In this document: in pieces, positions 1 through 9,883 of the stretch
Position numbering within the stretch: the stretch's first letter is position 1
Layout: each line of letters opens with the position of its first letter
Assembly: GCA_947497185.1 (NCBI GenBank)
Contig: CANMFL010000003.1
Span: 248,001 to 312,000 of the forward strand
From: an uncultured Paracoccaceae bacterium
GTDB taxonomy: Bacteria > Pseudomonadota > Alphaproteobacteria > Rhodobacterales > Rhodobacteraceae
Length of the DNA: 64,000 nucleotides
Reading direction: 5' to 3'
Program-made: the position numbers and the translations under genes
Notes under the pieces: generated by a model
What the model was told of the DNA's origin: nothing
The model's input: only the letters and a program-made list of their open reading frames with translations
The model's database searches: none

Positions 1-711
1 GCAACGGGCTATCAAGCGTACCACGGTCGCCGCGTCGCGTTTGCGCTTGGTTTGACTGGTGCGCAGGTCAAGCAGTGCGTTGGCTTGATGGGCATTCTGT
101 ACAAAGCATTCACCGAAAAAGACATGGAAATGCTCGAAATCAACCCGCTGATCGTCACTGACAAGGGCGACCTGAAGGTTCTCGACGCCAAAGTTTCTTT
201 CGACGGCAACGCAATTTACCGTCACCAAGACATCGGCGCCCTGCGCGACGAAACCGAAGAAGATCCAAAAGAGCTGGCAGCGTCGAAATACGACCTGAAC
301 TACATCGCTCTTGAAGGTGAAATCGGCTGCATGGTGAACGGTGCTGGTCTTGCGATGGCCACTATGGACATCATCAAACTCTACGGCGCAGAGCCTGCTA
401 ACTTCCTTGATGTTGGTGGCGGTGCGACCAAAGAAAAAGTGACCGAAGCGTTCAAAATCATCACGTCTGATCCAAACGTCAAAGGCATCCTCGTAAACAT
501 CTTCGGCGGTATCATGCGCTGTGATGTGATCGCGGAAGGCGTTGTCGCTGCGGTGAAAGAAGTCGGCCTGAAAGTTCCACTGGTTGTCCGCCTCGAAGGT
601 ACAAACGTGGAAGAAGGCAAAGCGATCATCAACAATTCCGACGTTGACGTGATTGCTGCTGACGACTTGAAAGATGGCGCTGAAAAGATCGTGAAAGCGG
701 TCAAAGGCTAA
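1..711 (+). CDS. sucC: Succinyl-CoA synthetase (ADP-forming) beta subunit, 3' part
   Basis: The reading frame is open from the first base and ends at the TAA at 709-711, so about 236 C-terminal residues of a protein usually near 397 residues are present. SucC pairs with SucD to convert succinyl-CoA, ADP and phosphate to succinate, CoA and ATP in the TCA cycle. Visible family signatures are the glycine-rich NFLDVGGGA segment, IFGGIMRCD and [11 protein letters not shown] of the C-terminal CoA-ligase domain. The N-terminal part of the ATP-grasp domain lies outside the window. Four small lipoprotein genes separate it from sucD, whereas sucC and sucD are often directly adjacent in other bacteria. 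Confidence 0.97.
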   Translation, partial: ATGYQAYHGRRVAFALGLTGAQVKQCVGLMGILYKAFTEKDMEMLEINPLIVTDKGDLKVLDAKVSFDGNAIYRHQDIGALRDETEEDPKELAASKYDLNYIALEGEIGCMVNGAGLAMATMDIIKLYGAEPANFLDVGGGATKEKVTEAFKIITSDPNVKGILVNIFGGIMRCDVIAEGVVAAVKEVGLKVPLVVRLEGTNVEEGKAIINNSDVDVIAADDLKDGAEKIVKAVKG

Positions 712-798
712 TCGACACCATCGTAGCCGCGCCTCGCATGTGGCATCCAAATTTGGGTGCCACGCGACAGAGTATAACGCTTTTTAAGGAGAAATCTT

Positions 799-1005
799 AT
801 GTTTAAGTCAGTTTTGGTTAGCGCGTCACTCCTCACACTTGCGGCAGGATGCGAATATGCGGTTGGCACAACCGGTCAAGATACCAGCTTTGAACGGGTC
901 GGGACGCTGAATTGCACCACCGGAACACCATCAGAGCAGGCCTTTGCCGTCGGAACAGCCCGCAACCCAGTCCGTTGCGGCCCGCAAAGCCAGCCAGTCG
1001 AATAA
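799..1005 (+). CDS. Small lipoprotein A (68 aa), member of a local family
   Basis: This encodes a 68-residue protein with an N-terminal signal helix ending in the lipobox LAAGC, so it is probably cut before Cys18 and lipid-anchored on the periplasmic side. The mature part is about 50 residues, has two further cysteines and ends in VRCGPQ. The same ending occurs in the next two small genes, so they look like duplicates. The start is supported by an AAGGAGA ribosome site 8 bases upstream. Function is unknown. It lies 87 bases after sucC in the same direction and could be co-transcribed. Confidence 0.75.
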   Translation: MFKSVLVSASLLTLAAGCEYAVGTTGQDTSFERVGTLNCTTGTPSEQAFAVGTARNPVRCGPQSQPVE

Positions 1006-1164
1006 TCGGTCTTTAACGTTAAACTATCGACGTTCAATCAAACTTGAGAGGAGTGAATTTTAAGCGAATTGTGACTGCAACATCTCGTCAACCTTTGGCA
1101 CCTAGACCTGTTTTTAAGGCACAACCCTGTGCCAGTCAGATCAACGCACCAAAGGATGACACCA

Positions 1165-1374
1165 ATGTTTAAGCCAATGCTCGTACTTATCGCCCTCACC
1201 GCAACAACAGCTTGCATGAATACAGAGGGAACAACGCAAGTCAGCCGTAACCAAACTGGTCACGTTTCGAGTTGCCCCGGTTTGACAGGCGTCAGCGCGC
1301 AGTACTCACAACCCGTCGCAGGCCTGCCTGTCCGATGTGGCCCACAATCCGCTTCACCTTACACTCTTCAATAA
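1165..1374 (+). CDS. Small lipoprotein B (69 aa), member of a local family
   Basis: The chosen ATG begins MFKPMLVL, the same kind of start as lipoprotein A (MFKSVLV), and has AAAGGA about 9 bases upstream; an upstream ATG at 1129 would add 12 residues with no signal-peptide logic. A lipobox (ATTAC) places the lipidated Cys near residue 17. The mature region carries SSCPGLTGVSAQY followed by PVAGLPVRCGPQ, almost identical to lipoprotein C. The two conserved Cys residues could form a disulfide in the periplasm. Function is unknown; no larger family comes to mind. Confidence 0.72.
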   Translation: MFKPMLVLIALTATTACMNTEGTTQVSRNQTGHVSSCPGLTGVSAQYSQPVAGLPVRCGPQSASPYTLQ

Positions 1375-1385
1375 ACGCTACACAC

Positions 1386-1413
1386 GTCCCATCGCGGTTC
1401 GCTGCGCTGGGAC
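1386..1413 (+). other. Stem-loop after lipoprotein B
   Basis: GTCCCA at 1386-1391 pairs with TGGGAC at 1408-1413, and the inner GCG/CGC bases can extend the stem. There is no T-run after it, so it is more likely an mRNA 3' stability or processing hairpin than a terminator. Confidence 0.35.
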
Positions 1414-1548
1414 ACCCCGAAACACCGCAGCGTCAGCTGTCACAACCAAACGAACAAGGACACGAATAAGTCAAATTTGCGCCTAATTTTTGCTTCACCC
1501 GCAGATCATTCAAGTTTTAGATAAACTAGAGATGAACGGCGAATAACC

Positions 1549-1755
1549 ATGATTAAGCAAGCAATTCTTGTCCTTTCTACCCTGTCAATGGCCGCTTGTG
1601 TCGGCGCAGGTACGCAGACGACGAACTACGAAAAGTCCGGTACACTGACGTCTTGTCCTGGTGTGACTGGAATTAGTGCAGAATATTTGGTCCCAGTTGC
1701 AGGTCTTCCTGTACGTTGTGGTCCACAAACAGTGAGCCCGGTCACCTACAGGTAA
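1549..1755 (+). CDS. Small lipoprotein C (68 aa), member of a local family
   Basis: This 68-residue protein has a signal helix and the lipobox MAAC (Cys16). The mature region has TSCPGVTGISAEY and then PVAGLPVRCGPQ, matching lipoprotein B nearly residue for residue while the DNA differs at many positions. That pattern argues for an older duplication with the protein sequence kept under selection. The ribosome site is weak (GGCGA). The upstream gap is AT-rich and may hold its own promoter. Function is unknown. Confidence 0.75.
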   Translation: MIKQAILVLSTLSMAACVGAGTQTTNYEKSGTLTSCPGVTGISAEYLVPVAGLPVRCGPQTVSPVTYR

Positions 1756-1797
1756 GGTTCGGGCCCCCACAGCGTAAAATGCGTTGTGGGACGAACC
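1756..1797 (+). other. Long stem-loop directly after lipoprotein C
   Basis: The hairpin begins at the base after the TAA stop. GGTTCG (1756-1761) pairs with CGAACC (1792-1797), and the inner arm CCCACAGCG pairs with GCGTTGTGGG with one bulge. No T-run follows, and the next gene starts 13 bases later, so read-through with 3'-end protection is a reasonable reading. Confidence 0.45.
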
Positions 1798-1810
1798 AGA
1801 AGGGTGAAAC

Positions 1811-2002
1811 ATGCGGGGCACACCGATCAGACTACTGGCGACAGGCTTTATGGCCTGTGGCCTTTTTGCATGTACTGGCCCCGAATTAGCCAGCTTGCCC
1901 GTGCGCGAGGCGCCACAAGCCGAACTTCCTTATTCTCCTGACGTCGATGGCGCTCCACTCCGTGGTACAGCCGTCGCAATTGCCATGGCGGAAACGCCAT
2001 GA
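1811..2002 (+). CDS. Small lipoprotein D (63 aa)
   Basis: This encodes 63 residues with an N-terminal hydrophobic segment and the lipobox LFAC (Cys21). An AAGGGTG ribosome site lies 5 bases before the ATG. It lacks the conserved CPG motif of B and C, but LPVREAPQ resembles their LPVRCGPQ with the Cys lost, so it may be a diverged fourth copy. The gene lies 148 bases before sucD. Function is unknown. Confidence 0.6.
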   Translation: MRGTPIRLLATGFMACGLFACTGPELASLPVREAPQAELPYSPDVDGAPLRGTAVAIAMAETP

Positions 2003-2150
2003 GCCTGCACATCTTCTCAACATTTCATGCGCTGCAAACATCTGCCCTCAACGGTAGCAGTCAGCCTGATGTCGTGCCTCACGCAACGACCTGTTGCGGT
2101 CATCCGTCCAATCAAACCACTCTAACCGACGCCCAGTAAGGACTAAACTT

Positions 2151-3035
2151 ATGGCTATTCTCGTCAACGAAAACACCAAAGTCATCTGCCAAGGCCTCAC
2201 CGGCTCGCAGGGGACATTCCACTCTGAGCAAGCGATTGCTTACGGGACCAAAATGGTCGGTGGCGTGACCCCCGGCAAAGGCGGCCAAACACATCTGGAC
2301 CTGCCGATCTTTAACTCTGTCCACGAAGCGAAATCTGTCACCGAAGCCAATGCTTCCGTGATCTACGTGCCGCCACCCTTCGCAGCCGACTCGATCCTCG
2401 AAGCAATCGACGCTGAAATGGAACTGATTATCTGCATCACCGAAGGCATCCCTGTGCTGGACATGATGCGCGTGAAACGTGCCCTCGAAGGGTCCGCATC
2501 CCGTCTGATCGGGCCAAACTGCCCGGGTGTCATCACGCCTGACGCTTGCAAAATCGGCATCATGCCCGGCCACATCCACAAACGTGGCTCCGTGGGTGTT
2601 GTATCCCGTTCCGGCACACTGACATACGAAGCTGTGAAACAGACATCTGATTCCGGTCTTGGTCAGTCCACGGCTGTTGGCATCGGCGGCGACCCGATCA
2701 AAGGGACTGAACACATCGACATTCTCAATATGTTCCTCGACGACGATGAAACACATTCGATGATCATGATCGGTGAAATCGGCGGGTCTGCAGAAGAAGA
2801 AGCCGCAGAATTCCTCGCAGCCGAGCGTAAAAAAGGCCGTTGGAAACCAACAGCAGGCTTCATCGCAGGCCGCACAGCGCCTCCAGGCCGCCGCATGGGG
2901 CACGCTGGCGCGATTGTTGCCGGTGGTAAAGGCGACGCTGAAAGCAAAATCGAAGCGATGAAATCCGCAGGGATCATCGTGGCAGACAGCCCAGCAACAT
3001 TGGGCGAAGCTGTACTCGAAGCAATCGCGAAATAA
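2151..3035 (+). CDS. sucD: Succinyl-CoA synthetase (ADP-forming) alpha subunit
   Basis: This 294-residue protein is full length for the family. It carries the phosphohistidine: His251 in [15 protein letters not shown] is phosphorylated during the succinyl-CoA/ADP reaction. The CoA-binding loop [10 protein letters not shown] is at residues 15-24, and [10 protein letters not shown] is at 121-130. I chose the ATG at 2151 ([10 protein letters not shown]) because this is the usual family N-terminus and AAGGACT lies upstream; an in-frame ATG at 2094 would add 19 atypical residues. It works in a complex with SucC in the cytoplasm. Confidence 0.97.
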   Translation: MAILVNENTKVICQGLTGSQGTFHSEQAIAYGTKMVGGVTPGKGGQTHLDLPIFNSVHEAKSVTEANASVIYVPPPFAADSILEAIDAEMELIICITEGIPVLDMMRVKRALEGSASRLIGPNCPGVITPDACKIGIMPGHIHKRGSVGVVSRSGTLTYEAVKQTSDSGLGQSTAVGIGGDPIKGTEHIDILNMFLDDDETHSMIMIGEIGGSAEEEAAEFLAAERKKGRWKPTAGFIAGRTAPPGRRMGHAGAIVAGGKGDAESKIEAMKSAGIIVADSPATLGEAVLEAIAK

Positions 3036-3041
3036 TTGGTC

Positions 3042-3063
3042 TGGGCGGGGGCAACCCCGCCCA
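3042..3063 (+). other. Intercistronic hairpin after sucD
   Basis: TGGGCGGGG (3042-3050) and CCCCGCCCA (3055-3063) form a perfect 9-bp GC stem with a GCAA tetraloop. It lies 6 bases after the sucD stop and 25 bases before the next start. There is no T-run, so it probably stabilises the sucCD message or tunes downstream expression rather than ending transcription. Confidence 0.6.
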
Positions 3064-3088
3064 CCGACACCAAAAGACGAAGGCACCA

Positions 3089-3349
3089 ATGGGACTGCTA
3101 AAGACCATAAGATCCGGTGTAATCAGCACCTTTCAGGCCACGGACCGTGAAACACGGACCGTGTTTTCGTGGTTTACGCTGGCAACGGTGGGTCTGGTTC
3201 TCGCGATCATTCTTATGCAATCCTCCCTGCCCGTCACGACGTGGCTCTTCATCTTGTTGCCAACTCATTCCCTTTCGACGGCGTCATTTAGCCTGAAACT
3301 GTTCGCCCCCACCGTTTCCGACACCCCCCTCAATGAGGTCCGCTCATGA
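3089..3349 (+). CDS. Small membrane protein upstream of sucA (86 aa)
   Basis: The ATG follows an AAGG ribosome site and the stop overlaps the sucA start as ATGA, which suggests translational coupling. One clear membrane segment spans about residues 27-50 (TLATVGLVLAIILMQ and following), with a second hydrophobic stretch near 52-75. I do not recognise a family. It may be a real accessory protein, or simply a short frame that delivers ribosomes to sucA. The overlap and position favour a genuine gene. Confidence 0.55.
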   Translation: MGLLKTIRSGVISTFQATDRETRTVFSWFTLATVGLVLAIILMQSSLPVTTWLFILLPTHSLSTASFSLKLFAPTVSDTPLNEVRS

Positions 3350-6309
3350 ACGACCAATCCCCAAACGACGTTTTCCACGCCTCCTCCTTCATGCAGGGCC
3401 ATAACGCGGAATACATTGAACAACTTTACGCCCGCTACGCCGACGACCCCAATGCGGTTGACGAAAGCTGGCAGGAATTTTTCAAGTCTCTCGGCGATGC
3501 CCCCGCAGACGCCAAGGCAGAGGCCGCAGGCCCGTCTTGGGGCCGTATGGATTGGCCACCTGTGCCAAACGACGACCTGACAGCTGCACTTGATGGCCAA
3601 TGGGCGACGGAACCGGACGCTGCTGGCAAGAAAATCAAAGACAAAGCCGCTGAAAAAGGCGTCGCGCTTGGCGAAGAACAAGTGCGCGCTGCCGTTCTCG
3701 ATTCCATCCGCGCGTTGATGATCATCCGCGCCTACCGTATTCGCGGCCACCTTATCGCGGACCTTGATCCGCTGGAAATGCGCGACAATGGCGACGCTCA
3801 CGCAGAGCTGGACCCGAAATCTTACGGTTTCACTGACGCCGACATGGATCGCCCGATCTTTATCGACAACGTGCTTGGCCTGGAAATCGCGACGATGAAC
3901 GAAATCATCGCGATCGTGCGCCGGACATATTGCGGCACATTTGCGCTGCAATACATGCACATTTCCAACCCTGAAGAAGCGGGCTGGCTCAAAGAACGCA
4001 TCGAAGGTTACGGCAAAGAAATCAGCTTTACCCAGAATGGCCGCAAGGCGATCCTGAACTCGCTGGTACAGGCCGAAGGCTTTGAAAAGTTCTTGCACGT
4101 TAAATACATGGGCACCAAACGCTTTGGTCTTGATGGTGGCGAAAGCCTGATCCCTGCGATGGAGCAGATCATCAAACGCGGCGGTCAACTTGGGCTCGAA
4201 GATATTGTCATCGGTATGCCGCACCGTGGTCGTTTGTCGGTCCTCGCGAATGTAATGGAAAAGCCTTACCGCGCGATCTTTAACGAATTCCAAGGCGGGT
4301 CGTTCAAACCCGAAGACGTCGATGGTTCTGGCGATGTGAAATACCACCTCGGCGCATCAAGCGACCGGTCTTTCGACGACAACACCGTCCACTTGTCGCT
4401 GACAGCAAACCCGTCCCACCTAGAGGCGGTGAACCCTGTTGTTTTGGGTAAAGTCCGCGCCAAGCAAGACCAGAAAAACGACGAAGACCGCACAAAAGTC
4501 ATGGCGATCCTGTTGCACGGCGATGCAGCATTCGCAGGCCAAGGCGTCGTCGCCGAAGGTTTCGGGCTGTCCGGTCTCAAAGGCCACAAAACGGGCGGCA
4601 CGATGCATATCGTGGTGAACAACCAGATCGGTTTCACCACTGCCCCGCATTTCAGCCGCTCTAGCCCCTACCCGACTGACATCGCACTGATGGTCGAAGC
4701 ACCGATTTTCCACGTCAACGGCGACGATCCAGAGGCTGTGGTTCACGCCGCGCGGGTCGCGACTGAATTCCGTCAAAAATTCCACAAAGACGTTGTTCTT
4801 GATATCATCTGCTACCGCCGCTTTGGTCACAACGAAGGCGACGAGCCGATGTTCACCAACCCGGTGATGTACAAAAAAATCAAGAAACAAAAGACAACAC
4901 TGACCCTCTACACAGAACGTTTGGTCAAAGACGGGTTGATCCCAGAAGGCGAAATCGAAGACATGAAGGCCGCATTCCAGGCGCACCTGAATGCCGAATT
5001 CGAAAGCGGTAAAGAGTACAAACCGAACAAAGCCGACTGGCTTGACGGCAAGTGGTCGCATCTGGACCGTCAAAAAGAGAAATACCAACGCGGCAAAACA
5101 GCGATTTCCTCGGAAACCTTCGCTGAAATCGGCAAGGCACTGTCCACAGCCCCCACCGACTTCCCGTTGCACAAGACCGTGACGCGCTTGCTCGATGCCA
5201 AAGCCAAGATGTTTGAAACTGGCGAAAATATCGACTGGGCCACCGGCGAAGCATTGGCTTTCGGGTCGCTTCAGACCGAAGGCTATCCCGTGCGCCTGTC
5301 CGGTCAGGACTGTACACGCGGCACATTCAGCCACCGTCACTCTGGCCTGATTAACCAAGATAACGAAGATCGCTACTACCCGCTGAACCACATCCGCGAA
5401 GGCCAAGCACAGTACGAAGTCATCGACTCGATGCTGTCGGAATACGCGGTTCTTGGCTTCGAATACGGCTATTCACTGGCCGAACCAAACGCGCTGACCT
5501 TGTGGGAAGCCCAGTTCGGTGACTTTGCCAACGGCGCACAGATCATGTTCGACCAATTCATTTCGTCAGGCGAATCCAAATGGTTGCGCATGTCGGGCCT
5601 CGTTTGCCTGTTGCCACACGGATACGAGGGCCAAGGACCGGAACACTCTTCCGCACGTCTGGAACGCTTCTTGACCATGTGCGGCGGCGACAACTGGATC
5701 GTGGCGAACTGCACAACGCCTGCGAACTACTTCCACTTGCTGCGTCGTCAGCTGCACCGGACATTCCGCAAACCGCTGATCTTAATGACTCCGAAATCCT
5801 TGTTGCGCCACAAATTGGCCGTCTCCAAGGCCGAGGAATTCACCACAGGATCGTCCTTCCACCGCGTCCTCTGGGACGATGCACAGCAAGGCAACTCGGA
5901 CACCACACTGGTCGCAGACGACAAAATCAAAAAAGTCGTGATGTGTTCCGGCAAGGTTTACTATGACCTGCTCGAAGAACGCGACGCCCGTGGCATCGAC
6001 GACATCTACATCTTGCGCTTTGAACAATTCTACCCGTTCCCAGCCCAATCAGCCGTGAACGAACTGAAACGGTTCCCGAACGCTGAAACCGTCTGGTGCC
6101 AAGAAGAACCCAAAAACCAAGGCGCTTGGTCGTTCATGGAACCCAACCTTGAATGGGTCCTGACGCGCATCAAAGCGAAAAACGCCCGTCCGGCCTATGC
6201 CGGTCGTGCCGCCGCCGCATCCCCTGCGACCGGTTTGGCCAGCCAACACAAAGCACAGCAAGCAGCGCTCGTTGACGACGCGCTGACGATTAAAGGAACA
6301 AAGTCATGA
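3346..6309 (+). CDS. sucA: 2-oxoglutarate dehydrogenase E1 component
   Basis: This 987-residue protein is full length for a thiamine-diphosphate-dependent E1 enzyme. It decarboxylates 2-oxoglutarate and passes the succinyl group to the lipoyl arm of SucB. Seen in order: the N-terminal segment [18 protein letters not shown] that docks to E2 (about residues 11-28), the ThDP-domain motifs [14 protein letters not shown] and [14 protein letters not shown], then [11 protein letters not shown], and the C-terminal [18 protein letters not shown]. The gene overlaps the small upstream frame and sucB, each by 4 bases (ATGA), so the operon is tightly coupled. Confidence 0.98.
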   Translation: MNDQSPNDVFHASSFMQGHNAEYIEQLYARYADDPNAVDESWQEFFKSLGDAPADAKAEAAGPSWGRMDWPPVPNDDLTAALDGQWATEPDAAGKKIKDKAAEKGVALGEEQVRAAVLDSIRALMIIRAYRIRGHLIADLDPLEMRDNGDAHAELDPKSYGFTDADMDRPIFIDNVLGLEIATMNEIIAIVRRTYCGTFALQYMHISNPEEAGWLKERIEGYGKEISFTQNGRKAILNSLVQAEGFEKFLHVKYMGTKRFGLDGGESLIPAMEQIIKRGGQLGLEDIVIGMPHRGRLSVLANVMEKPYRAIFNEFQGGSFKPEDVDGSGDVKYHLGASSDRSFDDNTVHLSLTANPSHLEAVNPVVLGKVRAKQDQKNDEDRTKVMAILLHGDAAFAGQGVVAEGFGLSGLKGHKTGGTMHIVVNNQIGFTTAPHFSRSSPYPTDIALMVEAPIFHVNGDDPEAVVHAARVATEFRQKFHKDVVLDIICYRRFGHNEGDEPMFTNPVMYKKIKKQKTTLTLYTERLVKDGLIPEGEIEDMKAAFQAHLNAEFESGKEYKPNKADWLDGKWSHLDRQKEKYQRGKTAISSETFAEIGKALSTAPTDFPLHKTVTRLLDAKAKMFETGENIDWATGEALAFGSLQTEGYPVRLSGQDCTRGTFSHRHSGLINQDNEDRYYPLNHIREGQAQYEVIDSMLSEYAVLGFEYGYSLAEPNALTLWEAQFGDFANGAQIMFDQFISSGESKWLRMSGLVCLLPHGYEGQGPEHSSARLERFLTMCGGDNWIVANCTTPANYFHLLRRQLHRTFRKPLILMTPKSLLRHKLAVSKAEEFTTGSSFHRVLWDDAQQGNSDTTLVADDKIKKVVMCSGKVYYDLLEERDARGIDDIYILRFEQFYPFPAQSAVNELKRFPNAETVWCQEEPKNQGAWSFMEPNLEWVLTRIKAKNARPAYAGRAAAASPATGLASQHKAQQAALVDDALTIKGTKS

Positions 6310-7493
6310 GCACCGAAGTACGCGTCCCGACACTGGGTGAATCCGTCTCAGAAGCCACCGTTGCCACATGGTTCAAGCAACCGGGCGACACCGTCGCAGT
6401 TGACGAAATGCTATGCGAGCTGGAAACCGACAAAGTAACCGTCGAGGTGCCATCACCTGTTGCGGGCACATTGTCCGAAATCGTTGCGGCCGAAGGCGAA
6501 ACAGTGGGCGTTGACGCGCTGCTGGCCCAGATTTCCGAAGGCGATGCAGCACCTGCACCCGCCGCCAAGAAAGAAGAGCCAAAAGCCGCTGCAGCACCAG
6601 CGCCCGCAGCCGCGTCTAAAGACGTCGAAGACGCCCCATCTGCCAAAAAACTGATGGCAGAGAACAACTTGTCAGACGTTGAAGGCACAGGCAAAGATGG
6701 TCGCGTGATGAAAGGTGACGTGCTGAACGCGCTGTCTTCATCAACACCAGCGACCAGCAGCGCACCACGCGCACCCGCCGCCGCAGATCAGGCATCCCGC
6801 GAAGAGCGCGTAAAGATGACGCGCCTGCGTCAGACCATCGCTAAGCGCCTGAAAGAGAGCCAAAACACCGCTGCCATGCTGACCACCTACAACGAGGTCG
6901 ACATGACCGAGGTGATGTCACTGCGCAACGAATACAAAGACCTGTTCTTGAAAAAGCACGGCGTCAAACTTGGCTTTATGTCTTTCTTTACAAAGGCTTG
7001 CATCCACGCCCTGAACGAAGTGCCCGAAGTGAACGCCGAAATCGACGGCACCGATGTGGTTTACAAAAACTACGTCAACATGGGCATCGCGGCAGGTACG
7101 CCAACGGGTCTCGTGGTTCCTGTGTTGAAAGACGCCGACCAAATGTCCTTCGCAGGTATTGAGAAAGCAATCGGCGAAATGGGCGGCAAGGCGCGTGACG
7201 GCAAACTGTCCATGGCAGACATGCAGGGCGGCACGTTCACCATCTCGAACGGCGGCGTCTACGGATCGCTGATGTCCTCGCCGATCCTGAACCCCCCGCA
7301 GTCCGGCATCCTCGGCATGCACAAAATCCAAGACCGCCCCATGGCGATCAACGGTGAAGTTGTGATCCGCCCAATGATGTACCTCGCCCTGTCCTACGAC
7401 CACCGCATCGTCGACGGCAAAGGCGCGGTGACGTTCCTTGTACGGGTCAAAGAAGCGCTGGAAGATCCACGTCGGTTGTTGATGGATCTGTAA
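6306..7493 (+). CDS. sucB: 2-oxoglutarate dehydrogenase E2, dihydrolipoyllysine succinyltransferase
   Basis: This 395-residue protein has one N-terminal lipoyl domain with the modified Lys43 in [10 protein letters not shown]. An Ala/Pro linker covers about 80-105, followed by a peripheral-subunit-binding domain ([19 protein letters not shown] and on), a second linker, and the catalytic acyltransferase domain from about 165. The active-site motif SYDHRIVDG lies near the C-terminus. It forms the core of the 2-oxoglutarate dehydrogenase complex. The start overlaps the sucA stop and is preceded by AAAGGAAC. Confidence 0.98.
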   Translation: MSTEVRVPTLGESVSEATVATWFKQPGDTVAVDEMLCELETDKVTVEVPSPVAGTLSEIVAAEGETVGVDALLAQISEGDAAPAPAAKKEEPKAAAAPAPAAASKDVEDAPSAKKLMAENNLSDVEGTGKDGRVMKGDVLNALSSSTPATSSAPRAPAAADQASREERVKMTRLRQTIAKRLKESQNTAAMLTTYNEVDMTEVMSLRNEYKDLFLKKHGVKLGFMSFFTKACIHALNEVPEVNAEIDGTDVVYKNYVNMGIAAGTPTGLVVPVLKDADQMSFAGIEKAIGEMGGKARDGKLSMADMQGGTFTISNGGVYGSLMSSPILNPPQSGILGMHKIQDRPMAINGEVVIRPMMYLALSYDHRIVDGKGAVTFLVRVKEALEDPRRLLMDL

Positions 7494-7500
7494 GGGCCAA

Positions 7501-8040
7501 ATGCCGAGTACATGGAACCGCACTCTATCAGTATTAGGAGTGGGAATTTTGTTCCTGCTCCTAATTCAGTATGTGTACGATCAAACCAACGAAAATGATC
7601 TGATTAGCTCAATTAGTCTGGCCAGTGACAATCAACTTGCTCAGTCATTCTTTTTGTTCTTCGTTGCCTATGTATTCGGTGAACTTCTGATTTACTTGGG
7701 TCTATCATACCTGAAAAAATCGACCCTCACTTTGCGCATACACGCTATCTCTTTATTCGTTCAGGAGATGGGCAGTGCACACTGGGCCGAAAGATTCACC
7801 ATTGCTTCGGCTAGACATGAATTGTTCGCTGGGCTGATGGCGCTGGCTACGGTCTTCGGAATGATTTGTATTATTCTACAGCCATTCGATCCGAACTTAA
7901 GCTTAGCGCTAACAGGACTGTTTTCCATTCTGAGCGGATTCCTCCTATCTTCGGTCATCTCAGATATTTTCTTTGAAATTGAAACACTTATGGAAGCAAA
8001 GACGGAATACCTTACTAAGGATGGAAAAAATGACACCTGA
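7501..8040 (+). CDS. Unknown AT-rich membrane protein inside the suc operon (179 aa)
   Basis: This encodes about four membrane segments (near residues 8-25, 47-68, 108-130 and 136-160) and a charged C-terminal tail. I recognise no family. An AAGGG ribosome site sits just before the ATG, only 7 bases after the sucB stop, and the end overlaps the following MAPEG gene by 11 bases. Its base composition is visibly richer in A and T, and uses rarer codons, than sucB or lpd on either side. This points to later insertion into the operon or fast evolution. Confidence 0.7.
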   Translation: MPSTWNRTLSVLGVGILFLLLIQYVYDQTNENDLISSISLASDNQLAQSFFLFFVAYVFGELLIYLGLSYLKKSTLTLRIHAISLFVQEMGSAHWAERFTIASARHELFAGLMALATVFGMICIILQPFDPNLSLALTGLFSILSGFLLSSVISDIFFEIETLMEAKTEYLTKDGKNDT

Positions 8041-8422
8041 ACTCACCGTCCTCGCCCTAGCGGGCATCCTGCAAGCCGTCCAATTCTTCGCCTATTCCGT
8101 CTTTGCCAACCTGCAAGTCGGACCAAAGGCCGCGATGGGACCACGCGACAAGTTCATCCCGCTGACTGGCACCGCTGGCCGCCTACAACGCGCGTTGAAC
8201 AACCATTTCGAAGGGCTGATCTTTTTCACCCTCGCCGTCGTTGTCGTCGTGCTAGGCGACAAAACCACAGGCTTTTCCGCGATCTGCGCTTGGGTCTACC
8301 TCGGCGCGCGCGTTCTCTACGTTCCCTGCTACACATTCGGGCTGACCCCTTGGCGTTCACTCGTTTGGGCCGTAGGGTTCATGTCAACGATGCTGATGAT
8401 CGTGTCAGCGCTCTTATTCTAA
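8030..8422 (+). CDS. MAPEG family membrane protein
   Basis: This 130-residue protein has four hydrophobic segments and the pattern of the MAPEG superfamily (eicosanoid and glutathione metabolism membrane proteins). Seen are RLQRALNNHFEGLIFFTLAV in the middle, with the conserved Arg-Asn-x-x-E, and YLGARVLYVPCYTFGL with an Arg-x-x-Tyr near helix 3. Bacterial members are mostly of unknown function. The ATG at 8030 is chosen because AAGGA lies about 9 bases upstream and MTPELTVLALAG is a normal start; an upstream in-frame ATG at 7973 lies inside the preceding gene. Confidence 0.85.
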   Translation: MTPELTVLALAGILQAVQFFAYSVFANLQVGPKAAMGPRDKFIPLTGTAGRLQRALNNHFEGLIFFTLAVVVVVLGDKTTGFSAICAWVYLGARVLYVPCYTFGLTPWRSLVWAVGFMSTMLMIVSALLF

Positions 8423-8429
8423 CGCGGCG

Positions 8430-8458
8430 GTGCACGCCTTGTGCACGTGTTGTGCACG
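8430..8458 (+). repeat. Three GTGCACG repeats phased every 11 bp, upstream of lpd
   Basis: GTGCACG occurs at 8430-8436, 8441-8447 and 8452-8458, so the period is exactly 11 bases. The second and third copies share the longer unit TTGTGCACG. Each core GTGCAC is itself a palindrome. The array lies in the 72-base gap between the MAPEG gene and lpd. Helical phasing suggests a protein binding array on one face of the DNA, possibly an operator for lpd. Confidence 0.5.
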
Positions 8459-8494
8459 CAAGTCACACCGCCAATTCGCCTCAGGAGACTCCCC

Positions 8495-9883
8495 ATGGCT
8501 AACTACGACGTCATCATCATCGGATCAGGCCCCGGCGGCTATGTGTCCGCAATCCGCTGCGCTCAATTGGGCCTGAAAACGGCCATCGTCGAAGGCCGCG
8601 AAACGCTCGGCGGCACCTGCCTGAACATCGGCTGTATCCCGTCCAAGGCGCTGCTGCACGCGACCCATATGCTGCACGAAGCAGAACATAATTTCAGCGA
8701 GATGGGCCTGAAAGGCAAAACACCGTCGGTCGATTGGGACCAGATGCAGACCTATAAATCCAACGTGATCGGCCAGAACACTGGCGGCGTTGAGTTCTTG
8801 ATGAAAAAGAACAAAATCGACTGGCTCAAAGGTTGGGGTTCGATCCCTGAAGCAGGCAAAGTCAAAGTCGGTGACGACGTCCACGAGGCGAAAAACATCA
8901 TCGTCGCAACTGGTTCAGAGCCATCATCATTGCCCGGTATCGAGGTCGACGAAAAGACCGTTGTGACCTCTACAGGCGCACTTGAACTTGGCAAAATTCC
9001 AAAGAAAATGGTCGTGATCGGCGCTGGCGTCATCGGGCTAGAGCTTGGCTCGGTCTACGCACGCCTTGGCGCAGAAGTCACCGTGATCGAATTCCTCGAC
9101 GCGATCACACCTGGCATGGATGCTGAAGTCGCTAAGACGTTCCAGAAACTGCTGACTAAACAGGGACTTAAGTTCACTCTCGGGGCCGCTGTGCAAGGCG
9201 TTGAGACCAAGAATAACAAGGCCAAAGTCACTTATAAACTACGCAAAGACGACTCTGAGCACACAGTTGACGCAGACACCGTTCTAGTCGCGACAGGTCG
9301 CAAACCCTACACCACAGGTTTGGGTCTAGAGGCGCTTGGCGTTGAACTGTCCGACCGCGGCCAGATCAAAACCGACGGCAAATACGCGACGAATGTGGCG
9401 GGTATCTATGCCATCGGTGACGCGATCACTGGCCCGATGTTGGCCCACAAAGCCGAGGACGAAGGCATGGCCGTCGCTGAAGGTATCGCCGGACAGCAGC
9501 CGCACGTGAACTACGACGTGATCCCCGGCGTGATCTACACCCATCCCGAGGTTGGCAGCGTCGGCAAAACCGAAGAGCAGCTGAAAGAAGAAGGCCGCGC
9601 GTATAAAGTCGGTAAATTCCCATTCTTGGGCAATGGCCGCGCCAAGGCGAACTTTGCTGGCGACGGCTTTGTGAAGCTGATCGTTGATGCCGCGTCTGAC
9701 CGCATTTTGGGCGCACACATCATTGGCCCAATGGCTGGCGATTTGATCCACGAAATCTGTGTCGCGATGGAATTTGGCGCAGCAGCCGAAGATATCGCAC
9801 GGACATGCCACGCGCACCCGACCTACTCCGAAGCAGTACGCGAAGCCGCCCTCGCCTGTGGCGACGGCGCAATCCACATGTAA
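8495..9883 (+). CDS. lpd: Dihydrolipoyl dehydrogenase (E3)
   Basis: This 462-residue flavoprotein reoxidises the dihydrolipoyl arm of SucB with NAD+. The FAD-binding GSGPGGY is at residues 10-16, the redox-active disulfide Cys42-Cys47 is in [15 protein letters not shown], the NAD-binding loop [13 protein letters not shown] is near 190, and the C-terminal dimer active-site His-Glu is in HAHPTYSEA. The ATG at 8495 has CAGGAG upstream; an earlier in-frame ATG at 8441 would begin inside the phased repeats. Its stop abuts the stop of the convergent next gene with no gap. Confidence 0.97.
   Translation: MANYDVIIIGSGPGGYVSAIRCAQLGLKTAIVEGRETLGGTCLNIGCIPSKALLHATHMLHEAEHNFSEMGLKGKTPSVDWDQMQTYKSNVIGQNTGGVEFLMKKNKIDWLKGWGSIPEAGKVKVGDDVHEAKNIIVATGSEPSSLPGIEVDEKTVVTSTGALELGKIPKKMVVIGAGVIGLELGSVYARLGAEVTVIEFLDAITPGMDAEVAKTFQKLLTKQGLKFTLGAAVQGVETKNNKAKVTYKLRKDDSEHTVDADTVLVATGRKPYTTGLGLEALGVELSDRGQIKTDGKYATNVAGIYAIGDAITGPMLAHKAEDEGMAVAEGIAGQQPHVNYDVIPGVIYTHPEVGSVGKTEEQLKEEGRAYKVGKFPFLGNGRAKANFAGDGFVKLIVDAASDRILGAHIIGPMAGDLIHEICVAMEFGAAAEDIARTCHAHPTYSEAVREAALACGDGAIHM

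Noticed and set aside
1012..1023. TTTAACGTTAAA palindrome after lipoprotein A
   Set aside because: Short AT-rich palindrome with no second copy or nearby regulator; no basis to assign a function.
2112..6261. Long open frames on the minus strand opposite sucD and sucA (up to 360 residues)
   Set aside because: They are antisense shadows created by codon bias of two highly conserved genes. They show no ribosome sites or family signatures.
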